Source: Ananas comosus (Eukaryota; Streptophyta; Magnoliopsida; Poales; Bromeliaceae). From it: DNA of 64,000 bases. Under the pieces are notes generated by a model. The model was not told where the DNA came from. It ran no database searches and saw nothing but the letters and a program-made list of their open reading frames with translations. Location of the stretch: positions 6,936,677-7,000,676 of the forward strand of contig NC_033627.1 of the NCBI RefSeq assembly GCF_001540865.1, read 5' to 3'. Position 1 is the stretch's first letter, and each line of letters begins with the position of its first letter. This document shows, piece after piece, positions 24,607 through 36,877 of this stretch. The translations under genes were made by a program, and so were the position numbers.

Positions 24607-24705
24607 TCACTCCGTGTCCTCGTTATCATCACCATCATCATCTCCTGCTCCAGCTCCAGATCCCCCAGCCTCAGGAGCATCACCAGACGGTGGAATGAGT
24701 GGATG
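24607..24705 (-). pseudogene. C-terminus of Transposase_32-like ORF
   Basis: Encodes HPLIPPSGDAPE followed by an acidic Gly/Asp/Glu tail ending EDTE and a TGA at 24,607, nearly the same as the end of the ORF at 60,658-62,112. Upstream, a short piece near 24,715-24,740 matches another part of that ORF, so most of the gene has been deleted. Confidence 0.75.
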
Positions 24706-24745
24706 TCGTGAGCATCACCAGATCCCCCTGAACTAGAAGATCACT

Positions 24746-24992
24746 AGGTGCTTGTTGCTTATTTTTATTCATTGCATTACATGTTTACATGATGTTTTGG
24801 TGTTTGAATTTTATTGGTTTAAATCTTTTTGAGGAAAGGTATTTCGGAATTAAAATTTTTGAGAAAGGAGATGATTGAGAATCTTTATTTTTATTGCATC
24901 GAGATTTGTGGTTTTTGGCCGTTACACCTATTCACCCCCCTCTAGGTGATAGATACAATCTAGATAGATCCTTGGGCTCCTCAAAACTTTCA
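24746..24992 (+). repeat. Copia gag-downstream plus U5 block, copy 1
   Basis: Identical as far as I can read to 27,205-27,451. It holds the sequence that follows the gag stop, then at about 24,884 jumps to the last 109 bp of the copia LTR. The sequence next to gag in the minus-strand copy (63,500-63,680) lacks this jump. Confidence 0.7.
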
Positions 24993-24997
24993 ATCTC

Positions 24998-25568
24998 CGG
25001 AGTGCCGGCTTGTAGGGAGCGACCCTCACAAGCATGTGCGAATGAGCACAAATGGCAAGTAAGCAATGATCCGTCTCAAGTACCAAGTCCTCATATCTAA
25101 CAACATGGAATATATCAAGTATCTCAATGGCCTATCTCTATGTCATCATGTCTCTAACATGGAATATAGCAGATACGTAGTGGCCTATCAATATGTCTCT
25201 ATGTTGCAGTTTAATAGTTTACTAGTTTCAAGTGCCCCTTGATGACACTCTTGTTTTTCTATATCAAAGCATGGCAACTATATTTCAAGGTACATGTTCC
25301 AAGTCATGATCCTCATAAGAGTTGTACTTTCCACTTGCAAAATGAACGCTTTTCCCGTATGCATGCGTTCTACTCATATAGCTCTATTATATAGTGAAAT
25401 TTTTAATAATACACAAGGCATGCATTTTAAGTGCTCTAAAATCCATATAAATTCCATTTAGCATAGAAATGAACTTAAAAATAATTTACAACAAGTAGAA
25501 AGAGCATAGAGGCCATTTCGCCCCATTTCCACGAAGCCAAACCCACCGATGACAACGAAACTCCTCGT
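24998..25568 (-). repeat. 5' LTR of element A, U3-side segment, cut by gap
   Basis: Continues the LTR interrupted at 22,872 and runs into 22 Ns at 25,569 before the LTR start is reached. Positions 25,055-25,560 are nearly identical to 27,514-28,006. Confidence 0.8.
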
Positions 25569-25590
25569 NNNNNNNNNNNNNNNNNNNNNN
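25569..25590. other. Assembly gap, 22 Ns
   Basis: Undetermined bases between an LTR-A fragment and copia gag coding sequence. Confidence 1.
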
Positions 25591-27174
25591 GAGACCTTTA
25601 CCGAGTACTATACGCGTCTACAAGACGTGGTCAATACATGCGCTAACTTGGGAGAGAAAATCCCGGATGCTAAAATAGTTAGAAAAATTCTTCGAACTCT
25701 TCCGGAACGTTTTCGGGCAAAGGTCGCCGCAATCGAAACGGTCAAACATCCGGACGAGATGAAAGTAGAAGAATTAGTAGGAGCTTTGCAAACGTATGAA
25801 ATGACTTTTCCTACTAATCAATCTTCTTCCAAGTCTCTCTCTAAAAGCACAGGGGTTGCATTGAAATCTACAAAGGAGAAGGACGAAGACTCGAGTTCCG
25901 ACGACGAGTTATCAATTGCAGATTTTGAACATCAACTAGCACTCCTCACGAAGAAGTTTCGTCGAAATTTCCGGAACAAGAATAGATTGAACAAGGCTTC
26001 AACATCTAAGCGACAATCTTTGTCTAAATCATCTTCATCTTCAAAGTCTAAGGATAAAAGCCGTGCAAAGTCTTCAAAGGAAAAGGATGTATTTGAAGGC
26101 GAGATCCAATGCTTCAAGTGCAAAGGCTACGGCCACATTGCGACGGATTGTCCTTCGAAGAAGATGTATAGACAAAAGGCTATGCAAGCAAAGACGTGGG
26201 ATGATTCAACATCAAGTGATTCATCGTCAAGTGACGAAGAGAAGAATGATCAAATTGCCTTAATTGCTAATACACCTTCGTCGAATGTTGTGTGTTTATC
26301 CTCTATCGCTACTAATTCTAATGTTTCTTTTTCCTCGCATGATTCATCGAGCGACAACGGGGAAAGCGGGGAGGATTCGAACGACGAGGATATAGCGGAA
26401 GCTTACAACCTACTTCTTATTGAATCAAAGAAGATGGCTAAACTCAACAAGAAGTTGAGACGTCGTTTGTTGGAACTTGAGGAGGAAAACAACAACTTGA
26501 AAACCACGAACAAAGCTCTCGAGGAGGAAAGGGAATCAATTTTGAAAACGAATTCGGACCTCCTCGGGAAGCTTAATGAAGCGGAATCAACGATCAAATC
26601 ATATAATGACAAGATTGGATTTTTGGAGCATCAATTTCATGAATCGCACAAGTCCAATCAAGTCTTGACGGATCAAGTTCGTCAACTCCAATCCGATCTT
26701 CAACGATTTTCTTCCGGATGAAAGAAATTGGATCATATGCTCGGATTGGGTCAAACGAACAAGCTTGGACTCGGATATGAACGGACATACATTGAGAAGG
26801 ATTCTAAATTAATTTCGAAAGTGTCAACAAATGTGAAAGACAAGACGTGTCATCAATGCGGTGTCAAAGGACACATCAAAAGGAATTGCCCAAATACGGA
26901 AAAGAAGAAACAATTGGCAATGTCTACACATCGATCGACACTTTCAAAACCTCAATCGACATCGTCTACAATTCGACATCCCCCACGGAATCAAAAGCAA
27001 AATCAAGTGCATAAACTTCAACGCCAAGCTCAACCAAAGCCTCAACCGAAGAAACCACCAACGATTGATCGAAAGACTAAACAAACGGCACCTAACGTCA
27101 ACAAGCCGAGAAAACCAATGATCCGACAAGTTTGGATCCGGAAAGGTGATATCTTTCCTTGCTCCTCGTCTTAG
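25591..27174 (+). pseudogene. Ty1/copia gag, 5'-truncated, one in-frame stop
   Basis: Starts inside the capsid (ETFTEYYTRLQDVVNTC, UBN2-type gag), after the gap. Zinc knuckle CFKCKGYGHIATDC is near 26,110, then an acidic Ser/Asp stretch, a long coiled coil (about 26,410-26,700) and a second knuckle CHQCGVKGHIKRNC near 26,850. The tail is basic, Pro/Gln-rich, and ends IRQVWIRKGDIFPCSSS. A TGA at 26,719 is the only break; both sides share one frame. The frame stops at TAG 27,172 with no protease or RT after it. Sirevirus-like gag architecture; the same gag end recurs at 63,687-64,000. Confidence 0.85.
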
Positions 27175-27204
27175 TCATTTTGATCTTTAGTGTAATGCTT
27201 TGAT

Positions 27205-27451
27205 AGGTGCTTGTTGCTTATTTTTATTCATTGCATTACATGTTTACATGATGTTTTGGTGTTTGAATTTTATTGGTTTAAATCTTTTTGAGGAAAGGTA
27301 TTTCGGAATTAAAATTTTTGAGAAAGGAGATGATTGAGAATCTTTATTTTTATTGCATCGAGATTTGTGGTTTTTGGCCGTTACACCTATTCACCCCCCT
27401 CTAGGTGATAGATACAATCTAGATAGATCCTTGGGCTCCTCAAAACTTTCA
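27205..27451 (+). repeat. Copia gag-downstream plus U5 block, copy 2
   Basis: Follows gag directly and ends CAAAACTTTCA at 27,451. Here the U5 end is followed by a primer-binding-like site, as expected for a 5' LTR, although gag lies upstream of it. The order gag, U5, PBS cannot come from simple linear integration. Confidence 0.7.
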
Positions 27452-27454
27452 ATC

Positions 27455-27467
27455 GGTATTAGAGCGG
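27455..27467 (+). other. PBS-like site after copia U5 end
   Basis: CGGTATTAGAGCG resembles TGGTATCAGAGC, the initiator-Met tRNA primer site, three bases after the LTR end. It supports reading 27,451 as a real U5 boundary. Confidence 0.55.
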
Positions 27468-27481
27468 GATCTAGATAAATT

Positions 27482-28006
27482 TGTCACGCCCTGGATTTCA
27501 GCGGAAGCTCACCGCAAGTAAGCAATGATCCGTCTCAAGTACCAAGTCCTCATATCTAACAACATGGAATATATCAAGTATCTCAATGGCCTATCTCTAT
27601 GTCATCATGTCTCTAACATGGAATATAGCAGATACGTAGTGGCCTATCAATATGTCTCTATGTTGCAGTTTAATAGTTTACTAGTTTCAAGTGCCCCTTG
27701 ATGACACTCTTGTTTTTCTATATCAAAGCATGGCAACTATATTTCAAGGTACATGTTCCAAGTCATGATCCTCATAAGAGTTGTACTTTCCACTTGCAAA
27801 ATGAACGCTTTTCCCGTATGCATGCGTTCTACTCATATAGCTCTATTATATAGTGAAATTTTTAATAATACACAAGGCATGCATTTTAAGTGCTCTAAAA
27901 TCCATATAAATTCCATTTAGCATAGAAATAAACTTAAAAATATTTTACGACAAGTAGAAAGGGCATAGGGGCCATTTCGCCCCATTTCCACGAAGCCAAA
28001 CCCACC
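27482..28006 (-). repeat. LTR-A deletion derivative, cut by gap
   Basis: About 31 bp of the U5 end (TGTCACGCCCTGG...) is joined to interior LTR sequence starting GCAAGTAAGCAATG, skipping roughly 1 kb. It then matches 25,055-25,560 almost perfectly and runs into Ns at 28,007. Confidence 0.75.
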
Positions 28007-28031
28007 NNNNNNNNNNNNNNNNNNNNNNNNN
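28007..28031. other. Assembly gap, 25 Ns
   Basis: Undetermined bases. The sequence character changes completely after the gap, from clean LTR to insertion-rich DNA. Confidence 1.
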
Positions 28032-29351
28032 TAAGGTTCCGATATACTATATATTTGTCGCTTTTCTGTTCACGCTACAGTCATTAATAGAAATATCTTT
28101 AACCCCTAAAGATTACTACCATTATTACTTTCTCAAAACGCCTTACTCAGAGCTTGCTCCAATGGACCGGAGAGAATTGAGATAGATGATGATCCGTCTC
28201 TTCAAGCTTCGTTCTCCTCAACATCCCTTCCTCTGCCTTCTTTTTGAGAGTGATGAGAGATCCCTTAACTACGATAGAAGAGAGGGAGTGTTTAGGGTTG
28301 GTTTGGTAAGAAATGATAATAAAAGGAGAAGACAAGCCCCTCTATACTATTGCTCCAAATCAAGCATTGCTTACAAGACTAATTTTCAAAGTTTTCAGTC
28401 ATTTTCATCTTTTTGTTCCGTTTTTTCGCTTTCGTTTCGCTTCTCCGGATTCATTTCAATCGAACACAGACTACCTCAAAACATGTTCTATTGCGTTTTT
28501 ATTTTTTCATATCCTCGTGCATCCGCTTTTTGTACTTGCTATATGTCTGATTTAGTGTCATATTCCCCAACATTAGGTCTTTTCGGTGGTACCTTGGTTA
28601 TCGGCACCTTAGAGTCTTTGCCTTCATTTATCAATAAACACCCATGGAGACAGAATTGTCGTTATGTCGTAACTTTTCACTGAACTTATTTTTTGGAACA
28701 TAACTTGCTTCCAACCATATATTTCACTCATAAAGATTCATAATTTGTACTGAAATCACAGTACGCTTTCAAACAGGATAGTGGTGGGATTGAGTTGAGG
28801 TAGAGAAGAGAGTTGTGATGAAGTCCCTCCTTCTAGTTCGGTTTGTTACCCCCCCTTTCTATCTAATAATTAAAGTCCTTGCTACTGTTGCAAACTATTT
28901 GGCTACTTTCCCGGCTCTAGTTGGTTTCTCGTTTACTCCTTTGAAGTTTAGTTCCGGACTTTCCTTTGTGCATAAAATCATCATTTTTTCATATGTATTT
29001 AGCCATAAATTTTTTCTAATGTCATTTTCAGCTTTTGGTCGATGTTTTCGGCTTCGTTATTAGCTTCGTTGGCTTCTCGATTCTATTGCATATGATCGAA
29101 TTCTCTATTACTAACTGATCGACTTTTTCAAACTGTTTTTTATATTGCATATTTAAATCATCTTTTTTCATACCACTTGCTTTGTCGATTTAGTTCGAGT
29201 GGTCCAACATAGCGCTTTTCGGCTCTCGTTTTCGTGCCCATTCCAGCTCGAAGCATCCTCGAATGCTTCCCAAAGCTTCACTCAGATTCAAATTATTCTT
29301 ATCCAACCAATTCATACTTTCCTCATTACACTTCATAAAAGATGTAAGTCT
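28032..29351 (-). repeat. Two noisy LTR-B starts, inverted copy of 39,868-40,980
   Basis: Reverse-complement similarity to the two LTR-B 5' segments is visible (CATTTTCATC, TCGAACACAGAC, GGCTCTCGTTTTCG). The second start lies near 28,767 and the first near 29,351. Divergence is mostly single-base insertions. No ORF. Confidence 0.6.
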
Positions 29352-29767
29352 TGAGTTATCCTCCGGCCTTTAATTATCATTATTAGATAATCTTTTGTTG
29401 ACTGTCTTTTTTGCTTCCTGTAACTAACTTTGGTTATATTGTCCTATCTACACATTCCAATATGCATTCTGAATTCAAAAAATTAAATAAAAATAGTTAA
29501 GCTTCGAAATATACCATAACTGCCAAAGATTATCTTCATTTGTTTCAAGTCTCAACTTTGCAACTCACCTTGAATGGATGAAATGTTTGACTTATCTTTA
29601 TACTGGGTGTACCTCTGTATTTGATAGTGGAGTTGATGTATCATCCCTTAAGTTCAACCAGCGCCGTGCGTCTAGCGTATTCATTTTTTTATTAATTATT
29701 TATGGCCTACTGAATTCTTTTTCTCAAGAATGCTACTATATTTCCTCGCCAAACTGTTATGCCACGG
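29352..29767 (-). pseudogene. Noisy inverted copy of Harbinger transposase fragment
   Basis: Corresponds in reverse to 39,522-39,867. The shared segment CCATTCAAGGTGAGTTGC (reverse strand, about 29,551-29,568) spans the proposed splice donor, and TTGAATTCAGAATGC the acceptor. Too many indels to translate. Confidence 0.6.
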
Positions 29768-32145
29768 TGTTAAGAAATCTTTATTGTTATACGTTTCATG
29801 TTGCGGAAAAAATATACATCAATTTAAAATTGTTCTTTTGAAAACTTAATAGATTATCACTCTGACTGTTGTCAAGTGTTTTAGTTAGATCATCTAGTAT
29901 CTTAATCTAAGTTGATTCTTATATGAAATAAATGGTATTCTATAATTTTTATTTTTACACTTCGTCGTTGATCGATATCATCCACGTAGAGATTTCGTCT
30001 GCAATTGGCGTTTATGTCGTAAAGGTCATATTTTTTCTACCTTTCTCTCTTACGCGAGAATAACTGCCGTCTGAATCTGCACTCGGTATCTTATACTATT
30101 CGCCGGTTACTATTTTTTAAGCTAAACAAATATCTCCCTTGACCAATTTAGACGACCCTTTCTGAATTCCTGTTATCCGATCACGAATTAAGCACCTTTT
30201 GCCTCGACTGAGGAAAATGAATCAATTTCTAGGCTGTGCTACTTGCAACTTTTGATGATCGATAATTTGATTTTGGGTATTTATTGTAGAAATAAGAAAG
30301 AAAAAAGATATGTACGCTAGGTTTCTTATTTTCTTTTTACTTTTTATACTTTTCTTTAATTTAAATTATCGCCATATGTACATTATTTTGATTTCTTATT
30401 AAAGTCGATATAAGTGTATACATAATAATTTATAATGAGAAAACTCTAAAGTACGTAATCCGTTAATTCGGAGATAATCCTTAGTGTTTTTACCTATCTA
30501 GATAGTCAGTCACCAATTATATATACCAGCAAAATGGTTAGGCATATATAACGCCAAATACTTCTTAGTCCTAGATGTCTCACAACTCGTTATAGTTGTA
30601 ACATTTATACATAAGTCCCTATACATTAATATTATTTTATATGTGTATACCATTATTAGTAATACACGTATGCAGCCAATTTTAAACACACTAAATTATA
30701 CTCTAATGTTATGCAATAATTACATAATATTAAACCTTTTACCTATCTATAATTAGTAATCTGTAGAGTAATCTAACTATATTTATAAATTATTAAAATT
30801 TTATTTCCATTCAAACTCTTTTATCGTCTTCCTATATAATCTATCATTTAGCTCACTATATTTTTTTCTTTTGAGAGGAATAAGCATGTGGCGTGATTTT
30901 CTGTATATCGGGACCTATAATAGGTTCCAATATTCTGTCTTGGTATAGCCTGAGATATGATGCATTTTCATCTTTTCAATCTACAATTATTCACAATCGA
31001 AACTTTCTGTTTCGATGGCTAAACGTTTTGATCTCTAATCCCTAAATAGAATAATTAATAATTGTTAATGAATTATTTCTTTGTTCTCCTCGACAATCCA
31101 CATCGCTTCACATGACAGCGTAGCAGGATGTAGTGGCAATCATTCCAGTAAGTGAATTTATTCGGACTGAACCTCAGTGAGTTTATCTCTGGTACAAGAC
31201 AAGTCGTTCTATCGCTATAGTTTCCAAAGAGTGAGGTCATAGAGTATTTCTCCTAAAGCTCCCATTACCCGTCATATGGACAAATTTTGATCAGACAGAA
31301 GCCTTATGGTTTACCTTTGAAACCGCCATATCGCCATATACCCCCTGGCTCTTCAGATTATTTCTACTTTGCCGTACAAATCGCAATAGAACCTAATTAT
31401 CTCTCTATACAATCCGGTAGGATTAGCGATAGTATCCCTAGTAGTACAAACACGCCATAACTCCTGACTGATCACTTGAAATCTGAACTGTAGCCACTAT
31501 ATATTACTACTCAGACCATGCAAGATCAGAAGTTTGTTGCTACGTATCTAAACCTACAGTACCGCGTCATTGCATAATTGAATGGCTGAGGTTTCGCAGG
31601 GTCAAAGGATCATTCGCTGAGCCACGCTAACATCGAACCATTACTTGGACGTTTACCGATGAATAGATTACATCTGGCTCATCGTAACGTTCTTAGTTTG
31701 GTGCACGCTCAGCTGTATACGCCTTAGTGTCTGTTCCGCTTCAACAACTGGCTGTCATGTCGGCATCCAAATGGTGGCCCACGACATCTCTAATGACTCA
31801 ACGGCAGATTGGCGCTCAAAAGGGAAGCGGGCTACCCACCATTACACCTTACCTCGGATCAACAATCATGCCGTCCTATGAGTGTTCCTCCGTATGAAGG
31901 AGCATTTTATGTATATAATACACGCATTATATGATACCTCTAATTCTCAACCTGAATATAATATTTTACACTTAATTCATTATCAAGGAGGACGATTGCG
32001 CGATGGAATTCTATTTAAAATGAATGGAAAAATAACCGTCAAATTATATTAGATAATAGAATTAAGTATCAAAACTATATTGTCGCTATAGAAAATAAAT
32101 GAGTCTATGCTCTGTAGGCTTCTAGGGCATATAACTATATCTTAA
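29768..32145 (-). repeat. Noisy copia LTR, inverted copy of 37,622-39,521
   Basis: The LTR starts near 32,145 after GTGGGAGATTAAG and ends near TTCTTAACA at 29,768. It spans 2,378 bp against 1,900 bp in the clean copy, so insertions dominate. Shared landmarks include TTATATGCCCTAGAAGCC and TCGAGGCAA. Confidence 0.65.
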
Positions 32146-35100
32146 TCTCCCACTCTGTTGCTCTTATAAGCCATCGCCATTTTATATAATATTCCACATC
32201 TTCTCACAGATCGATTCCAAGTTTTATGCTGTATGTCATATTTCTTTTAGTTAGTTCTCGGGTCTCCGTCCACAAACCCCATTTCGAATTCAATTCATTA
32301 TTTTCTATTGAGGCAACTCTCTGCATTAACTTCCAATTATCGTTTATCCTTGAGGAGTTATACTTTGCTACCTGATCTTTTCGTCGCACTATTCGCCTGC
32401 TTCATTTTGATCTTGGACTTTTATGAATACCTCTGTTGGCTTCTTAGAGTCTATTCTTTTTACGTTCGCTGCCATTTTATATTTCATCTAGTATAATTTT
32501 GGCAGGGGACCTTTACTGGTGTTAATTCAACCCCAACTTCAAGTGACAATTTTTCTTCTATGATCTAAATTTCACTGTCTGTGCGTTAGCTTTTCTTAGA
32601 TAGTTCATTCTTTGTTTCAGATAGTTATTCTCTTCCCTTCCTCATAAGTAGATATCTGCTTATACTCACCTCTTGCTTGTCAAACTTTTCTAAACCTAGA
32701 CGTATCTATTTACCCATTTCATAATAAATCCAATACCATGTACTTTCTCTTTTCCAGACGTATACATTTCTAATCGCTATATCAGACATATATAGTCCTA
32801 ATCCGCATACCAATTTAGGAGTATTGGAGTTATCCCTGCCAAAAACCAAGGACATATATCTTGTTCATGACTGAAGTAGTATTATAAGATATACTTAACC
32901 ATAGTTGCAAAAGCTAATGTTCCTCTCTAGCTTCAGATTGATCTATCATTCCATGCTCGTTGACACTTACAGTCATCTGTTGCTATATCAAGGTCATGTA
33001 TCATTAGCATCGCATTACATTAAGCTCCATTTTAGTTGAATAAGTCATAAAGGACGTTACTCATGTACTTCTCTCTTATCAGTGAGCTTTAGGAAGACAT
33101 TTTTGCGATCTTAGGAGACATTTGAAGCTTTTAAGAGTTAGAATTGCAAGTACCTAGAGTATCGCAAAATATAGTTGTTTTTGGAAGTCTCCTGCTTGCA
33201 ACTCTTTTTTACACCTGTCATCATATGTACGACCCTACTTGCGATAAACTACCCTATGAGTACTATGAATCATCTTATTCTTAGTTCACTCATTTCATGA
33301 TCCAAACACGTAGTCCCACCCCCACAACCCGCAAAGCAAGCTTCTATAGGTCTATCCTATAAACTTTACCCTAGGATATAAGATCTTCTCCAAGTCTTTC
33401 TATAAGAAAAACCTTTAGATACCCATAACTGACGGCGCGATATTAATCATAGTAAGTTCATTTCCCAACTGCAAACGCAACTAGGTAATCACACAAAAAA
33501 ATATAGTACATGAATAACATAATATATACAGATAACCAAGGAAAGCTAACTAAACAGCAACTCAAACAATAATCTGTAATTATATAACATCATCATCACG
33601 CTCTTTCTCATTTTTGATGAAATTGAAAACGATTCAATTGCACTCACTAGTAAAAGAGTGTTTATAGGCTCAACGAAGAATGCTATGCTTTACATATTCC
33701 ATTAATGATCGATGAAGTAAAATGTACAGACAATCTTGCCTTATGACCCTCTCCATTACCATTTGATTTAATGAACCCAAAGCTATTACTTAAATCTAGA
33801 CTAGCCTGTCAAGTACTACTTAATATTAAGGCAAACCACATCTTCAAATATCAACACTTACTTTTAACACACAGATTCCTCATAGCCATACACTTTAGCA
33901 GAAGACATACAACAATGCATAAGCTCCTTGAATAAAGAAACTTAGGCATAACGTTGAGCATAGGTTGAATTTAAGGTTCCTAGCTAATATAGTTACAACT
34001 GTGCCTTCGAGCGCTTGCACAAAGCACTAATATTCTGCGTACTAGCCTAGCTCTTCAAAGTAGGCTCCATCTTACACTTGTAACCTTCCATAAAACTAAT
34101 CTTTTCATACATATAAAGACTACATGTATGTACAGTCATCAATTCATCCTACAAAACCTTTGGAAGCTCACGAGAGGATTAAGTATGCAAAGATGTCATT
34201 ATCCGGTCATTTAGTACATTGAGTCCATTTCGACTTCAAATAGCTTAAACCATTACGAGTCGATGCATCGACATCGCTCTGGCTAATACCAGTCTTAGAT
34301 CATCTCTAGTCTCTTATCTCCCATTAGAACATTTCTTGTTCCAAATCCATAAATAGTCATCATATCGAGCTGAGCAACGGAGACCCCTACTATATTGTTC
34401 GTGCCTCAGAGGTAAAATGGAAACCCGTTCAAACTGCTGAAGATACATAATAATGAGAGTATCCAAGGGTAGGCTTTGGAATATATAATCTTCTAAAGAG
34501 AGACTTATTCTCCTCAATCTTCTACGTTTACTATTTCTCTTTCATATGCCCAGGAACCTCTCCAATCGAGATAAACATAGTTCACATTAACAATGAAAGA
34601 AGTGATGAGTACACATAACACAAATTCCCTATCATACTGTTTGTTGTTTTGTTTTATACCTATAAGTTGATGAGATAAAATAATTACCAGTTGATTCACT
34701 TATGGACAGTACAATCTAATCATTTACCTCAATCGATCTACCCTTCTTAGACTGAGGCAGTGACTTTCCATAAAACAAAATAAGGGATACACGACATTAA
34801 AAAATATATCTTAAGAATATACTGTTAGATCAGACTACCCCCAAAAGTTTTAAATATGAGTAACAACTTGAATCTCATTACATGAGAGCTAAATCACGAA
34901 AATAATCTCATATTGGAATTGGTCGGATTAAAGTAACTTGGACAGGTCACCTATTTAAATATAATATTAGCTGTACAAGAATTTCGTGAACACCCCAACA
35001 CTTGTATTTATTTATGTAAACTACTGTAATCTGCGATTATACATGAGATCAATAATAGCAATCCTAATTAATAGACATCCATCAGATTTTCTCGCGTAGT

Positions 35101-36225
35101 CTAAGAAGGACGCAGAAATTTATTTGTTGTCCATTCAATTCACAAGGCTGTTCCAGGTGGAAAAAAAGCGATGTGAGAGTCACGATTCAGAGCTGAGAGC
35201 AATACCTTATATAATTCCCTTGAGACGGTAGTTTGAAATCCGTACTAAGATATTCCCTCCTCGATCCAAATAGATCGAAGAGCCTAATTAGGTTACCATA
35301 GCATATATACTACTTACTGTATAGGCTAAACACTTTAAACTATTTCAAGGCTATGCAAATGTGTATTATAATATCACGCAGTACCTATATCTTTCCAGTA
35401 TAATCACATGATAATGCATAGGATCTCTCAGAGTGGTCTCGCCAAGATTCGAGTGTTTATCAGTGTGAGCACTGTTACCTACACTTATATTTGAGGGTTT
35501 AATAGTTTGTATTACATTGTACCAACCCAATCCCTTGCATGCGAGTCTAATGAGGGTGGAAGCGCAACTGCATACATGTATAAATACAATTATTGGTCTA
35601 TGGTAGTAACATTAGTAGCACTATGGCACCAAAAAAAATTTTCTTCAATTGGATTGATTATTCTTTTGGTCAGTGAAGGATAACGCTTCATCAACAAGGA
35701 AGCCTGCTGCGAGTTCAGCAAAGTCCTTTGTTATTATGCAGAAAACAAAGGATCTCTTCTTTGTATGAACCACAGATTCGTTGAGGGCTTGTACCGTATC
35801 CAATAGAAAATTGTAATCTCGAATTTAAGTTGATCTTATGAAAGTTCCAGGTATCAGAACATATAATTAGATGATTGAATGAGAGAATAAGCGCACTCTG
35901 GGAACACTTCGCGTAAACGCGCGGTACATTCCAGTTATCCATTAAAGAGGCCAACATTCCATTAGGCATGCCTGAGAATAACTCACCAGCACCCGAGCCT
36001 CCGTTGCAATTTTCCGTTTTTTGTCGAACAAAGACAACTCGATACTTCTTAGTACAAATAATGGTACACTTTATAAAATTTTCCTCTACAGTGTAATTAA
36101 AAATAGCACTTTGAACCTGTAGTACCAGAGTGTTAGTAGAACTTTCACATGGGAATAAATAAAGATGAGGCAATGTTGATGGTCAAAATGTTTCAATGTT
36201 ATCAAGTTAACAGAATATACTGCTA
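32146..36225 (-). pseudogene. Noisy copia pol remnant
   Basis: Reverse strand 32,150-33,110 aligns to the RNase H and RT end at 36,878-37,607 (for example TATGCGGATTAGGACT and GGAGCTTAATGTA). Above 33,120 it continues into upstream pol that the clean copy lacks; a possible TATGATGACA near 33,225 would be the RT catalytic motif. Most of 33,300-36,225 is assigned only by position. The 153-codon open frame at 35,715-36,173 resembles nothing I recognise. Confidence 0.5.
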
Positions 36226-36877
36226 TCAAGAAAAACACATTGCAAAGGGTGGTCTAGTCAGCTGTTTTTTGTAAAGATACACTTTACGCACACCAACGCC
36301 GTCCTTAGGCACCTCTTGAGCTAGATCACGGCGATGAAGAAGTAGGCGCACCCTTCCCACTAATCTCTTTGGATTCATCCCTTTTAGCTTGGATTTTGTG
36401 ATTAAACCTCTCTTTTTGCTTCTTTCTCTGTTGGAAGCTCTTTTCCACATTGGAGCTTGATCTTGGAGCTTGGGTGTGGGAACTTCCCTCTTGAGGATTT
36501 TGATCCTGCTATTTGAGCTTCTAAAGTTAGTAGCTCATACCTCTTCCTCTAAATTAGATTTCTTATTTGGCTTCTTTGTGATGAAACCCTAGAATGAGTT
36601 TTATGGGCTTAAATTGGCATTTGAATCTACGGGCTTTTGAACGCTAGATTGAGTGATTAGAGGCCTTCCATTGATTGGATTGAAGCAGCATTAGTTTCTT
36701 TTTGGAGCTTTAGAGGAGATTTTTGCACTAAAGATGAGTTTTTCCTCACCTATCATTATTAGCATTAATGATGAGCTAAGTATTTTCGTGTTGTCTCGTA
36801 TGACACCAGCTCTTCTATCCTCTAGGATACTAGGGAACTAGAGGACACCCTCGTGGAGCAAAACAGGATTGTTGATG
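36226..36877 (+). repeat. LTR-A interior fragment, plus orientation
   Basis: From about 36,290 it matches the reverse complement of 15,680-16,260, with small indels (TTAGGCACCTCTTGAGCT, GGAGCTTGATCTTGGAGC). It stops abruptly near 36,877 against copia pol, in mid-LTR on one side and mid-gene on the other. Confidence 0.65.

Larger units (their letters stand above)
22873..24992. mobile_element. Copia derivative with two inverted U5 ends and 5-bp TSD
   Basis: The left end TGAAAGTTTTGAGGAGCC is the reverse complement of the right end, and the match continues for about 110 bp with small differences. Left to right: a whole minus-oriented LTR (22,873-24,039), its polypurine tract, 3' non-coding sequence, the C-terminus of a Transposase_32-like ORF, then at about 24,746 a switch to plus-oriented gag-downstream sequence ending in the last 109 bp of the LTR. 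Both outer ends are therefore the same U5 terminus in opposite orientation. Target duplication ATCTC flanks the whole. It has no gag or pol. Confidence 0.75.

Noticed and set aside
35715..36173. 153-codon minus-strand frame as a host gene
   Set aside because: It sits in the insertion-rich block assigned to copia pol and shows no domain or codon pattern.
28032..36225. Intergenic host DNA
   Set aside because: Although AT-rich and without frames, most of it aligns in reverse to 36,878-40,980 or continues copia pol.
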